From Cantharellus purpuraceus (Eukaryota > Basidiomycota > Agaricomycetes > Cantharellales > Hydnaceae), in assembly GCA_025174535.1 (NCBI GenBank), contig JALBUN010000019.1:1-64000 (forward strand): DNA of 64,000 nt, written 5' to 3'. Of this stretch, positions 20,500 through 31,343 are shown one piece after another. A program made the position numbers and the translations under genes. Position 1 is the stretch's first letter. Each line of letters begins with the position of its first letter. The notes below the pieces were generated by a model. It did not search any database. It was not told the origin of the DNA and saw only the letters and a program-made list of their open reading frames with translations.

Positions 20500-21270
20500 T
20501 TCCAGAGGACAGCCTCAACAGACCCTTGTCCTTCCAGCACCGTGTTGGCAACCAACAAAGACCTCTTATGTATTGGCTGTCACGTGATGTCTTGCACGTA
20601 ACGATGATGCTCACAAAGGAATGTCTTCTTGCAAAATTCGCAGAGGGATTAGCGGGCGGATAGACTTAACGCGCCTGTTCTTGATATTGTCTGCATGCTG
20701 GAGTGCGAGGCTCATGGTTTCACTGTTGTCCAGAGACACTTGGCTCTTGACTCGAGTCACAAAGTCAGTGTCAGTCAATGTCTAATGGATTGTTTCTGGC
20801 AATACATGCGTCACAGTAAAAATAAATCCCTGCAGAAATAAGGACAACATTCTAAATCAGCACTCAGAAAACCTTCACGTTCAATGTCAGTTGTGAAGGT
20901 GTCAAATGTGGGAATAATTGGGTTGGCGGGATAGGCTCTAGCCTATGAAGACAGCAGCAGCTGTGGCGGACACACAACAGAGATGGCTCATCAGGACCAG
21001 ACAATACCCTTCTTGTCTGCCTTTTGAAGACCCATCCTCCTAACCTGCACCATGATCATTCTAATTTATACACAACCCGCAGGTTCTGGGGCATAGCGTG
21101 GAACCACACGGCCATAGTGATGTGAGCTTGGCAAGTTCATCTCGCAATGTCCCTCTTACAGAGCCAGCAAAGGTCCCTCTGGCGGCAAGGATAATGTTGT
21201 AATGGTAAGAACGGCAGCCATTCTGGGAAGGAAGGTGAATGGGCGAAACCATAGGTAAAAGGAACAAGGA
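20500..21270 (-). pseudogene. Duplicated 5' end of the DAHP synthase gene
   Basis: Aligns with 63043-63700, the start of the intact DAHP synthase gene and its upstream region. It keeps exon 1 (ATG at 20715, MSLALQHADNIKNRRVKSIR, PLIP..ILQEDIP), intron 1 and most of exon 2. It stops at the codon block for GSVEAVL, where the E2 terminus begins. All catalytic parts are absent. The copies differ at roughly one base in ten by eye. It cannot make enzyme, but the duplicated promoter could still be transcribed. Confidence 0.85.
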
Positions 21271-21299
21271 ACGTATAAAGTGACAATGGTGCGGATGGT

Positions 21300-21520
21300 G
21301 TCACCGGATCCAGTCGATGTAATAAAGACCTACTGAGAAAGCCGACTGCCTGAGAATCACAACATGATCGCCCCACGACCACGTGACCGCTATGAATCTG
21401 GAATCGATCTGCGGGCCCGAGGAACATGCAAGTCCCTTGAAACATGTTGCCATTTTTGTAGAACCATGCAGATAAACATGGAGAATTACAGCTGCTAGCA
21501 TTATGCAAGTCGAGCGTCAG
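21300..21520. repeat. Partial copy of the 5' flank of the 308-aa gene
   Basis: Same orientation as 23225-23430. Shared blocks: CTGAGAAAGCC, ATCGCCCCACGACCACGTGACCGCTATGAATC, and AAC.T.TATCATTTTT-like sequence. It contains the CACGTG E-box. No copy of the downstream ORF accompanies it. Confidence 0.65.
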
Positions 21521-22263
21521 TTATGCCTTGGACGGATCAGCCCCTGTGAAAAACAACACGCATCAGGGAGGACGTGCGAAACATGTCCAGACCAAAAGCA
21601 TATGTTGATTCAAAACGTGAGACTCAAAAAACTTGTGGACCCTAATGAATCCTCAAAAACAGGCAATATCTTTCTGCATGCACAAAGCGACTTGGCGTTA
21701 AATCCTGCAAAGCGACATCGCTAATGCGTTGAATATGAGCTAGGCTATCAGCAAGACAACTTGGAGACACACATGTCTGGAAATCCTGTCATTGAGGGCG
21801 TACCTGTTGGGGTCACACCGTGCACGAATGTGTAAACAAGTACGACACATTTTTGACCTCTGGAGCCCTCTTGCAAACGACGAAAAACCCTCTGTGTCCA
21901 CAGTAATTGGATATTGAGGCATCAACATGATGGGAGTAGGTGGATGTGCCGATGAGTCTGCCAGACCACAGTGTATCCCACGACGTGTGGGGTGATGAAA
22001 GGAGGTGGGTGTGTTGCAAGTTAGGAACTAGGGGTCCAACAAGAGGTATTATTGGAGTGGAAAAACGAAACAGGCAGCAGATGGCTGCATGCATGTACAA
22101 ATCCGCGACGTATTACATGGATATGTCTCAAAACATGGGGATTCCTAGCATCCGCTTCTTCATTCTGTAAGATGGGCCAGTGTCTCTATCGCTACAGTAA
22201 ATGTGAATGTGTTCTTCATGAAATAGTAAGAGCTAACGGTCAGAAAAGTAAATGAATCACATA
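21521..22263. other. No gene seen
   Basis: Short frames only; 3' flank of the minus-strand gene at 22265-23191. Confidence 0.4.
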
Positions 22264-22264
22264 T

Positions 22265-23191
22265 CTATTGGTCCTCACGATCGCTACCTCTCGCCAAGGC
22301 GCGCCGTAATTCTTCGTTCTCTTGCTGCAGCTCCTGTACAGTTCTCTCTGCATGCTCTGCACATTCGTCACTCCTCTTTGCACATTCGTCGCTCCTCTTT
22401 GCACGTTCGTCGCTCCTCTTTGCACGTTCATCACTTCTCTCTGCATTCCGTTTGAAGTGTTGTAGCTCGGCCCCCTTGGGCCCAAGAGGATCTGGATCTG
22501 CCGCCCGTTTCTCCACGTATATCTTCCGTAGGGCTTCTGTCTTGTCTACATCAACATGGAACCTCCACCCATTCCAGCTTCCCGCCTGGGATGACATGGT
22601 CCGCTCAATCCCTCCATCCCCAAATTCCAGTTTCGCGATCGACACAATAGTCGATGCAAACCAATAACACATCGTCGTGTTGATCACATAATTTGGCCTT
22701 TGTTCTGAGATCACGGCGACGAGCCGGGTAAATTCCAGCAAGGGAAAGCGCTGGAATGTATATTGATAAACCTTTTCTGCAAGACTGGACGTGAGGCGCG
22801 TGGTGAGAAAGGATCTTGAAATGCCTTGAACCGTATCATGTGCGGAAACCGTCCCGTCTGATAGCGATGGCGATGCGGTGGAAAGTATGGCTTTTGATGC
22901 TGCGTTTCGGGCGGGTTGCCTCTCGACAAGCAAGGCACAAGAATATGAGAGCTCCGCTATGATGAACTCGTGTTTGGAATGAGATGGCTCCTTGTACCAT
23001 ATCAGTCGCTTGACATGGTACTGAGACCTAACATCAGGATCGATGTCGCAAATCGAGGTGAAGAAGAATACGGCGTTGTGTTCATGACTGGAAGTGAGGA
23101 TGGGGATGTATAAATGTTCTGGGGGTCTTTCGTCCATGGGTGGGTATAGTTTGAAGAACTTGTAAATGTATGTCTTGACAAAGTCGAACAT
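22265..23191 (-). CDS. Intronless hypothetical protein with C-terminal coiled coil (308 aa)
   Basis: A single uninterrupted frame of 308 codons, unusual here because neighbours are multi-exon. The first two-thirds form a globular region (MFDFVKTYIYKFFKLYPPMD..; HNAVFFFTSICDIDPDVRSQ; GWRFHVDVDKTEALRKIY). The last 70 residues are highly charged, with a 7-residue repeat (AKRSDER/AKRSDEC, about four units) followed by ELQQENEELRRAL, a typical coiled coil, so it probably oligomerises. I do not recognise the family. Its upstream flank (23225-23430) carries a CACGTG E-box and has a partial duplicate at 21300-21520. Expression and function are unknown. Confidence 0.7.
   Translation of the reverse strand: MFDFVKTYIYKFFKLYPPMDERPPEHLYIPILTSSHEHNAVFFFTSICDIDPDVRSQYHVKRLIWYKEPSHSKHEFIIAELSYSCALLVERQPARNAASKAILSTASPSLSDGTVSAHDTVQGISRSFLTTRLTSSLAEKVYQYTFQRFPLLEFTRLVAVISEQRPNYVINTTMCYWFASTIVSIAKLEFGDGGIERTMSSQAGSWNGWRFHVDVDKTEALRKIYVEKRAADPDPLGPKGAELQHFKRNAERSDERAKRSDERAKRSDECAKRSDECAEHAERTVQELQQENEELRRALARGSDREDQ
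22358..22441 (-). repeat. 21-bp tandem repeat encoding a heptad array
   Basis: About four 21-bp units of the type GCACATTCGTCACTCCTCTTT on the plus strand. Each encodes one 7-residue turn pair of the coiled coil, so the array can grow or shrink without a frameshift. Confidence 0.8.
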
Positions 23192-23224
23192 GTTTTAAAT
23201 GATTTGGACCAGGATGATATCGAT

Positions 23225-23430
23225 GCCTCATGGAAACTTGCACCCGACTGAGAAAGCCCATTGCCCGAGAAGCCTTTGGCCGAATGCCAGTAACTACAAC
23301 ATCATCGCCCCACGACCACGTGACCGCTATGAATCCGGGATCGACAGATCTACAAGCTCGAGGTACACGCAAGTCTCTTTTGAGAACATATATCATTTTT
23401 TCAGATACCAATTTGAGGGAATTTGCATAT
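23225..23430. promoter_or_regulatory. Upstream region with CACGTG E-box, duplicated at 21300-21520
   Basis: CCACGACCACGTGACCGC contains the palindromic bHLH site CACGTG. Its conservation between two otherwise unrelated contexts, together with the block around it, suggests either a functional promoter or a mobile repeat. Confidence 0.4.
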
Positions 23431-23642
23431 TTAATCACGCCAGTCGTCGCAAGGATTGAAGACCATTCCTTCGAATTAGTCCTGCAATCTCTGATCAAAC
23501 TAAAACTTGGCCCCCCAGCTCACCCCGCAACCACACCCACTCCCCTTGGATTGCGGATTATCGACGACCCTAAAGCTGCTACCGATGAGCTCCATGGCAT
23601 AGTCGATGATGGAGCCCTTCAGCAGACCGAGGGACACGGCGT

Positions 23643-24800
23643 CTACCACGATAGATGCGGGTCGGTAAGTGGGATGGGTAAATAGACTGTATATGGATTA
23701 GAGACGGAAAAGAAAAGAAAGTAAAAATGACGTACTAGTCGTCTGGAGCCCGCTGGCTCCCATTCCCAACACGATACACCCTCTCCTCCCTCTTCAACAC
23801 ATCCAACCGTATACTCCCCCACATGCTCCCACCGCGCATCCACCCTGCTCAAATACCCGCGCACCTCCGCACCGGTGGGTCCCACCCCCACCGTGGCGCA
23901 TCCCCCGCCGCGGTACGTCCCGGGTGCCTGCTGACCCGCATGGCCACCCGCTCGCTTAGAGCGGTGCGGTTGCGTTCGCACTATGAGCCCCCTGATCGCA
24001 TCAATGATGGGGTCCATCAACATGGCGGGCATCAGTGGAACATAGGATTCCTCACGTGCTGGCGGGTCAGAGAGTCGCCATCGCCGGGGTCCTACTGCAA
24101 GATGAGGCTCGTATCGGCCATCAGGCCGGGGATGCTGCGACTGGGAGTCATGTCGGCAGCGTCCAGGGTCGGAGAATGGTGCTGCTGTTGCTGTTGGCTA
24201 GCGCGGGATGTCCTCCAAATCCCCGAGCCGACTGTATCCGGAACGGCGAGTTCCCAGACAGGTGCATCATCCTCATGCAAGATATTACTCCCCTCTTTGT
24301 GCAACTCTCGCAACGCCCACATGTACAGCCGTTTCGCCTTTCTACCTGATGGCTCTGTAGATATGCGCTTTGACGGGGGCAAGGCATTCCCTTCACCTCG
24401 CCTCGCCTCCCTCTCCTCTCGCGCACGACGTTTCCGTTCCTGTTCGACGACGGCGATGTCGGCCAGTTTGGGGACTCGGCGCAAGGAGGAAACCGTGAAC
24501 CCTTTGGCACGCGCTGGTGGCTGAATATAACCACGTGTCCTAGTCCACTGCATGGCTCGAGAGTGACGTCTGATTCCCGCAAGAGTCGGTCCTTTGGCCT
24601 CAGCGTTGCAGCATCATCTTCAAAGTGATGCTTGGGGTGCTTACATGACAGCTCTTCGTCCGCTCCGCTGCAACCAGGCTGAACGTATCGAGAGGGGTCT
24701 GACAGCATGTCCATGTACGTACGCCGCCGCCTGAAATCCCGCCCCATCATACACACTTCAACGGGCTCCGACACCTCGCTCCCCGCTCTCGACCTTTCCC
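23643..24800 (-). CDS. Possible CST-complex STN1-like protein, multi-exon (frames not fully resolved)
   Basis: Several collinear minus-strand frames look coding. 24092-24553 includes a basic helix (RKRRAREEREARR), SGRKAKRLYMWALRELHKEG and a Gln run. A second frame reads LSDPPAREESYVPLMPAML, and 23643-24032 continues DPIIDAIRGL..GPTGAEVRGYLSRVDARWEHVGEY. The order (helix with ELxKEG, DPP..EE.YVPL, then a winged-helix-like VRxxLxxxDxRWExVG) resembles the C-terminal half of basidiomycete STN1, a telomere-capping protein, as I remember that family. A donor at about 24629 (GTAAGC) and an acceptor ending GCTGAG join the upstream exon. A one-base frame change between the middle blocks is unexplained, so the gene may be damaged. 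No N-terminal OB fold was identified. Confidence 0.4.
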
Positions 24801-25780
24801 CTGGCGTCAGTACAGCATCAAATACGGTCTTTAAATATCGAAGCGAGCTTGAAGCCCGGACACGTACCTAATTGCTTCGACTATTATGAGTTTGGGTGAG
24901 CATATAGAGCTGGGTGTAACGGCACGACGAGGGGGCAAATACGGATACTGAAACGGACATGGACGTATACTCAGCATCAACCGCTGACAATATGGGGAGA
25001 CTCTGCCTGCATTGTGTTACGTATTGTACCGTGTGATGCTCGTTACCCACAGTATGACCCTTTTAGATGTATTATTCGACCTCGCTATGAGCATGTATTT
25101 GGTGAGGGGGAAGCAACGAGATAAGACAAGACTCTTCGACATTAACCGTGTCCTCAAGGATCCTCGGTTCTCAATCATGAGCCTCTACGCACCTGCGTCC
25201 ACAACGTCTTGTGTCCTTAAAATCCCGACTCCGAATACACGCATCAACTAGTTATGCAATGACTTGGACGAGTCTATGAGAATGTGGTTTAACCATACCT
25301 ACGAGACGCTCAGCCATGGTATACCCTCGAATGTAGTCCGGAATCATACAGCTAATAAAGCGTCCATCAGTGTACAGAAAAGATGAAGGGTAATATCTTA
25401 CCGGTCAGCTCAAAATGGACTAGTATTAAAATTGCTTGTTGTCTCAGCCCGTCGTAGACTGAGTTCTCGGAGGAACAAACATACTGAATACGTTCAGGAG
25501 GAGACATATAATGGGAGAGCATTTAGCCAACCTTCACCGAACACCAACACGAGCTGAGAGATCTTAGAATCCCTTTGTGCAACTTGCAGACCTGAACACT
25601 CATCACCAAATGGTGCATGTTCTTGGTTGGCCGTGATGAGGGCTTCATCCAAGTGTAGTTTGAAAAGCGGCAGTGGCTGCAGCGGTGGAACTCAGAGAAT
25701 GGGAACGGATGACATAGAGCATTGATCTTCCAATGCATCACAATTGATCGGTCGCTTTGTAGGGGTCGCCTTACGGTTCC
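24801..25780. other. No gene seen
   Basis: Short frames only; includes the 5' flanks of the flanking genes. Confidence 0.4.
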
Positions 25781-25831
25781 CCCCAACTCGTCACATTCTT
25801 TACAGGTATGTACCATAGTCTCTCTTAAACT

Positions 25832-26420
25832 TTGAATATAGAACTGGCTTTCCTGGCTCCCAACTCCTTGGGTAGCGAAAAGTCACGGCAGCTTTTCAAT
25901 GACATCCTCCAGAGTTTTCCTAAGGAAATCTCACGTTGGTGGAAAAATGATGTATGGATCAAACTTTGCCCTTTACTACCATCTTTGACCCCAAATTCTA
26001 CACTGAAAACCAGTACATTCCAGGAAATGCCCGATTAACTAAGTAGGCATTGGGCAGCACAGATATTGAGGTAAATACTTGGAGCCTTCAGGAAATCGGC
26101 GTTCTTCCCGAATACCAAAGACGAGGCCTCGGTACCTCACTGTTCAAATTCGTCGACTCCCAGGTAGGCCATGTCTTACTTAAGGACATACCATATTGAC
26201 TCTGGATTCAGGCGAGAGGATTTGACTTGTGCGTGGAAGCTGATAGTCCCCAGAATGTGAGCACCATCTATCCAAGCGCATAGCAACCGCGAGACCACTC
26301 AGACATTTAGGTTGCCCTCTCTATTTCCTCAAGTTTTCACTTCGACTGTCATGTTGAAGGATGCATGAAATTGTCTTCACTCATTACACTGGTAACTGAG
26401 CTCTATGCATGCCGTTCATT
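25832..26420 (+). pseudogene. GNAT-family N-acetyltransferase gene, partial or decayed
   Basis: GNAT enzymes move acetyl from acetyl-CoA to amines. The diagnostic motif A is clear around 26070-26163: SLQEIGVLPEYQRRGLGTSL, with the acetyl-CoA pyrophosphate-binding QRRGLGT, followed by FKFVDSQ, an intron (about 26164-26209, ending TTCAG) and ARGFDLCVEADSPQN. Upstream, LFNDILQSFPKEISRWW and IFDPKFYTENQYIPGNAR lie in different frames, so either introns are unplaced or the 5' half has indels. No good start codon or C-terminal motif B is found. Substrate cannot be guessed. Confidence 0.6.
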
Positions 26421-26633
26421 CTCTTGTCCAGTTGGATAAGTAAACAGGATGGATTTCCTTTAAACAAGGTTCGATATACAATTCGTACATTCCATGGTCA
26501 TCAAACGACTCTCCACCGAGGCACGAGTATTATTCTCGAGCCTGCTGGGTGACAATGATCCCAATCAGCACATTGGCAGCTAGCTATTGCGGGATGGATC
26601 TTACCAACACCAGGAAACAAGTTTGGGAAATGT

Positions 26634-26854
26634 TTAGAACGGTTTGAGAAGATTATCCTCATTCTCCAGGTAGTCCGCTTCATTGAATGCTATGACGTGG
26701 TAAGACACTTCGCTATTATAGCCAATGCACAAAATGAACTCTCACCACTGGAGGGTGTGCTACCAGGTGCAGCGTTGGTTTCTGCGGGGAGGGCCATGGC
26801 AAAAACGCTCAAAAGCAAAGGGATCATCAGAGTGAAGTTGGTGAGCATCCGCAT
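26634..26854 (-). CDS. Tiny secreted peptide precursor (53 aa, 2 exons)
   Basis: Exons 26746-26854 and 26634-26689 join across a 56-nt GTGAGA..CATAG intron. The N terminus is a textbook signal peptide: MRMLTN, hydrophobic FTLMIPLLLSVFAMAL, then PAET. Cleavage near ALPA would leave about 30 residues: a Pro/Ser/Ala linker and an acidic tail FNEADYLENEDNLLKPF. There are no cysteines and no Lys-Arg Kex2 site. A strong TATA box (GGATATAAAAG, 26921-26931) lies about 67 nt upstream, which supports a real gene despite its size. The next gene on the same strand is a UstYa-like pseudogene. Alternative splicing into the longer frame at 26501-26683 is possible. Function unknown: effector, signal, or peptide-product precursor. 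Confidence 0.5.
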
Positions 26855-26920
26855 TTGAAAGAGACGATGTGGTTAAGGGGTGAATAGGTATATGGCTAGA
26901 TGAACGACCGGCAGTGAGTC

Positions 26921-26931
26921 CTTTTATATCC
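26921..26931 (-). promoter_or_regulatory. TATA box of the secreted-peptide gene
   Basis: GGATATAAAAG on the coding strand, about 67 nt upstream of the ATG at 26854. Confidence 0.6.
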
Positions 26932-27262
26932 TTGCAATTTGGTTTCCATCTGGGGGTGCGATTGATTCCGATGTGTGGTGTGCGTGCACATGGCTGCGCA
27001 TGCTGTGCTATTTTAACGCCACAGAAGCCTTAGCTAGGAGGTATGGTAGGTGGGACCGTGGGTACTGATCAATGCGGTCCTCGCACATGTCAAATTAATG
27101 GAATAATTAAGATATCAAGTATCTATTAATTTGTATTGCGGTCCTACGGGTGATGTATCTATTTAGGGAAAGTACTAATACATCTACATCTACAATTGGT
27201 AATTCCATCAGTCGGTGAGACCCACCTTATCAGCCCACCGGGCTCCAGTGGCAAAGTTTCAG

Positions 27263-27981
27263 TCATCGCCAAAACTCTTGAACCATCGTGTTAGAAGAGG
27301 AAAAGGACTCACTGGAATGAGGCTCCGGATCGGTCAAGTTTGAACGCACAAAGTCCATCCATTCGGCGTGGTTCACGTTCACATAATCATATAATTTCCC
27401 CCAATCCCGGCATTGTCGCATGTAGCCTGCTGGATCAGTAGTGAAATTGTGGCATGAAGTCGTACGGCTCAAGCGTCTGATCGGCATTACAGAGAATCAG
27501 CTGGTGAACATAGTTGAGACAGTGATGTATGTGTTCAGCGCTGTAAGTGGGGTCTTCTGGATCTGAGAGGACTGTATGAAAGGCCACCATACAGTGCAAT
27601 TGATGGAACATTGCTAGGGCGAAGACGCGTTGCCTTGGCCCGAGGTGCACGTATCCTCGACCAGTGGAGTGTATTGACCTGCATGCTTCCCGCGCTTCAG
27701 CTCCTATAATGGTATATTCTGACTCCTCAAAGACAGTCTCAACGAACGGGAGGGTTAGTGGTAGGTCCATGGGGTAATCCTTCCCCACGAACACTGTATT
27801 ATGCCTATCAGTAAACTTTGTCAAATGGGGGAGAAGGAGGATACTTACAATGGTGTGGAGCATTCTATTTAACTGTGAACACGGATTTCAGGTGCCCAAA
27901 TGTGAATGCGAAGGTGAACAGGAGGGTTGAGAACAGCAATATGCTGATCATATTGGAGGCTCGTTGTGAAATGGAGGCCAT
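27263..27981 (-). pseudogene. UstYa-like (DUF3328) protein gene, apparently inactivated
   Basis: UstYa-family proteins act in fungal peptide natural-product pathways such as ustiloxin, where they are needed for oxidative cyclisation. The ATG at 27981 opens MASISQRASNMI with a membrane anchor (ISILLFSTLLFTFAFTF). Exon 2 carries both family motifs: FHQLHC and HHCLNYVHQLILC, then NADQTLEPYDFM. The conserved C-terminal block (NFTTDPAGYMRQCRDW) is in another frame, implying a 1-nt loss near 27430. An in-frame TAG follows VFTVK near 27880. Two lesions point to a pseudogene, unless both are assembly errors. It is next to the secreted-peptide gene. Confidence 0.8.
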
Positions 27982-28667
27982 TAGATGCTACGGTTGGAAA
28001 GTGAGACAAAAAGAAAGAGGGTATATCCAATCACAATCAGGCAGGAAAGATGGTAACCTGAAACCAGTGTTGAGAGGAATCGCATCTCCGGCGACTACCT
28101 GACGAATGTGTCCTTCTAGGTTATATTATAAGCATGTTAAAAATTCCCGAGAACTTCGATACTCGTGGGCGAAAATATAAGTTGTTGATGCATGTAAATC
28201 AAGGCCGAAATACGCCTGATGCGTAATGACCACGAGTCACGCGTGATGTGTTCCGAGTCGGGCATCGCCACTAATGGTTGCAACAAAACCTACTGTGGAC
28301 ATGGGAAGATCGTTAGCAACCAAGGCTGTGAATTAGTCCGTAGAACTTCCCTAATGCTGTCCAATCTTTGTTTTAATTTGGGGTCAACGGTAGAAGTGAT
28401 GCATGCTGGCAAGTTCTCAATGGCTTGACGCGCGCACTCCTTTTGGCAATCACAAATAAGAACATGCAAGATCCTTTGAGATGATTGATTCCACTACGAT
28501 CTTCGATAACACGCAAAACTCCACCCGCCGAACCGGATCTTACCATCATCTTAAGGGCGTGCCGGTGGATGGCTTTGAAGTTCGGATGAAAAGGCACAGA
28601 GCGGCAGTGCCGCGTACCGAGGCTCTCACAGCTTCACTCATCTCCCCCAATATCCTGTCCTTTCATC
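27982..28667. other. Intergenic, no gene seen
   Basis: Between divergent genes (minus-strand UstYa-like and plus-strand membrane protein). Short frames only. Confidence 0.4.
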
Positions 28668-29708
28668 ATGCCACTCTCTCAATTTGCTCCAGCAAACGAA
28701 TTGGCCTCAGATCTTTGGCTTGAGCGATCAAACCTGGATGGGGCTCGGCTTGGAGCGATGGCTTACGGTGAGCGGGTCAACACGATGTGATGTTTAGATC
28801 GCTTAGAACATGTTGTATAGGCCTTCTTGTGGCCATTTTCATCCAAACAATCTATCTGCTTTGGTACCCGGTATCTCATGTCTTTCCTGTCACCACTCAA
28901 ACACCGCTAAACTAATCAACTTTTGATAGCTGTATCACTTGTGCATCATCTGGGAATCCAATTATCTCATTGTCATGTTTCCAGTCATGATGTTTTTGGG
29001 ATCACTTGGGATCAATAGGCAAGGATTCTGGGTTTTAGCTATCTCAAGAGAACTCATCATTACGCTCTAGTCATGTCATGCTTTCTTTTGTTTCAACTCA
29101 TGCAACCTGGGAAAGATTTGTGGATAACGTTCAGCTTCACGCTTCCCTACTGGTTGCTCTCTATCTCCTTGAACATTATAGCTACTGGGCTTATTGTTGG
29201 TCAGCTACTCCTTATTCATCGCCGAGTCCGCTCAGCGCTGGGAGAGAAGCATGCACAACCGTATACTTCCGTCGTAGCCATGCTGATCGAGTCCGCTGCC
29301 CTTGACTCGATTGTTGGCCCCATTTTTATCATCAGCTATGCTCGGAATAGCAATGTTCAGAATCTTTTTCATCCCACGCCCAGGCAGGTTGAGGTGGGCG
29401 GTGTGATTTGCGCTCTACACTCTTTAATCGTGCTGAATGATGGTATCACGCAGTGCATCGCTCCCCTGTTCATCATAATGAGGGTTGCACAGGGTCGCGC
29501 ATGGTCCAAGAATACTCTGATATCCTCTGCACATGACGGACCCGTTTCCTCCCTGAAATGGAGGAGAAGTGGCCAAGACTCTGAGAGTAATACTGATGGA
29601 AGTCTTCAAACACGGGAAATCAAAAAACACAATGGCTCGGAAACTGAGGGTGAATCTACTCTGGCATCAGCCTCACAAGTTCGTCTTCAACCCAACTCAT
29701 CAGTGTAG
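28668..29708 (+). CDS. Multi-pass membrane protein of an Agaricomycete-expanded family
   Basis: The ATG at 28668 opens MPLSQFAPANELASDLWLER, matching the N terminus of a large, unnamed family of about 7-TM proteins in Agaricomycetes. Exon 1 is 28668-28767, exon 2 28821-28870 (LLVAIFIQTIYLLWYP). Later exons include LYHLCIIWESNYLIVMFPVM, and a long last exon (about 29100-29708) with helices YWLLSISLNIIATGLIVGQL, SVVAMLIESAALDSIVGPIF and a helix ending in IAPLFIIMRVAQGRAW. The cytosolic tail is Ser/Thr-rich. Middle splice sites (28960-29100) are uncertain. No ligand or partner can be inferred. Confidence 0.65.
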
Positions 29709-30116
29709 CGATGAAGGTGCCATATGTGGTGACATCTTACAATGATGAACTTCTCATGTACATGTCCTATCCAAGTCTCAATGTTCGAATCTCTGCCATC
29801 GTTCCTTTCCGCTGTGTGAATTTTTTTCCATCACTTCAGAGAAGCCTTGGAGAAGCCATTACTAGTACTTTGCTGCGCTAAAACACATTATGTCATCACC
29901 ATCCATCAACCAAACAAGGCGGTACCAGTAGAGCCTTCTTGAACCTGTGCAAGAGTGGAGTATTCCCATGGGGATTGGCGCCTGTTTTGGAAGAATGATT
30001 TCTGAGGGATTCTATTGGAGTATGTGAAGTGTGCACGTGTCATTGACACATCACAGCATATCATGCACATTACTGCCGTGTTTCAAGCCTCAATATATTA
30101 CGTATACACACTTAAA
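29709..30116. other. Intergenic, no gene seen
   Basis: 3' flank of the membrane-protein gene up to the edge of the chromovirus LTR. Confidence 0.4.
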
Positions 30117-30117
30117 T

Positions 30118-31340
30118 GAATAAGACTTCCAGAGTCTAGAGTTCACGGACACTTAGGGGTCCAGATATTCCAAAAAGAGGGGAATGCACTTAGAGGCTAA
30201 AGGAAGTAGGTGGATGAATCCAACCGTCCAACCAGTGGCACTCAGAAGCGGGTAACAGTGATGTGTGAAGTAGTCTAGCAACTGCTTCACACGAGTTCAA
30301 GCTTCTAATGCTCTGCAAAGGCAGTACACACTAGTTACTTAAACAAGAGCATTAATGGCAGGACTATCAACAGACAATCTCACCCTGTAGATTCGTAGTC
30401 ATGTGAGGCAGATATTACACTCACGCCCAAAGCAGGAATATCACTACTTTGAGTGCAATCAAGTACAGTTACACAACTGTAAAAGATCCTTGAACTGGTA
30501 ATCAACAGTTACTGAGATATAGAGGATGACACTGTATGTCACTCTAGTCACACTGGTGTGCAGAAGATGGGTAGGATATGTTACTATTTCAGAGGCAGAA
30601 TGGCCTCCTTATATATTGTATTTACAGGGGCTGAGTAATGGTTCTGGAATATTCTACATATTAATAGATGGAAACTGCTGGAAGGTTGTGGAAGGTGGAA
30701 GAAAGGGGTAGAATATTCCAAGCCAATCACAGGATCTGATCACAGCACTAACACTGATCAGGAGCTGAATAATGGTTCTGGAATGTTCTATCTAATAATA
30801 GAGGGAAACAGCTAGAATGTTATGGAAAGGGGTAGAATATTCCAAGGCAATCACCTGATTTGATCACCCATCAGCTGATCTGATCCCTGAGCTAGGCACT
30901 GATCAGGCAAAAAGAAGGGTGTCCACCCTGTTTTCTGCACTGGTTTGGACAGCCATGGATAGCCACATCTCAGGTGATGATCTCCACAGAAAATAGTGCC
31001 CTGAGAGGCTGTGGTTGTTAAGTTACAGAATATTTATTGATCAGAGACATCTGAGCTTGAATTCAGGCCGAATGCCTGGTCCAAAAGGGGAGAGCTGGCT
31101 GTGCAAAGGTTTGTGGGCGCCTATGGGTCCACAACTGTAGCACAGCAGAAATAAATGATTCTGGGCCGAGTTCTGCATGGAATATTCCTGAAAAAATATG
31201 GAAAAATAGAGAATATTTGAATAAGTCCATTCCAGGTACAAGCATCAGATATGTGCTGATATTTAGGAATGGAAAAGCAAAGAATAGCACATTGGTGCTG
31301 CATAAATGGAATTTGATAGGGAAAAGGTGGTTCCCATACA
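30118..31340 (-). repeat. Chromovirus 3' LTR (about 1.2 kb)
   Basis: Nearly identical to 55268-56474. On the element strand it starts TGTATGGGAACCACC and ends near GTCTTATTC. A TATA-like AATATATAAGG lies near 30615. In the second locus the same sequence is followed, on the element strand, by the leader and start of gag, which identifies it as the LTR of the gypsy element whose pol lies at 33262-38777. Confidence 0.75.
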
Positions 31341-31343
31341 GGC

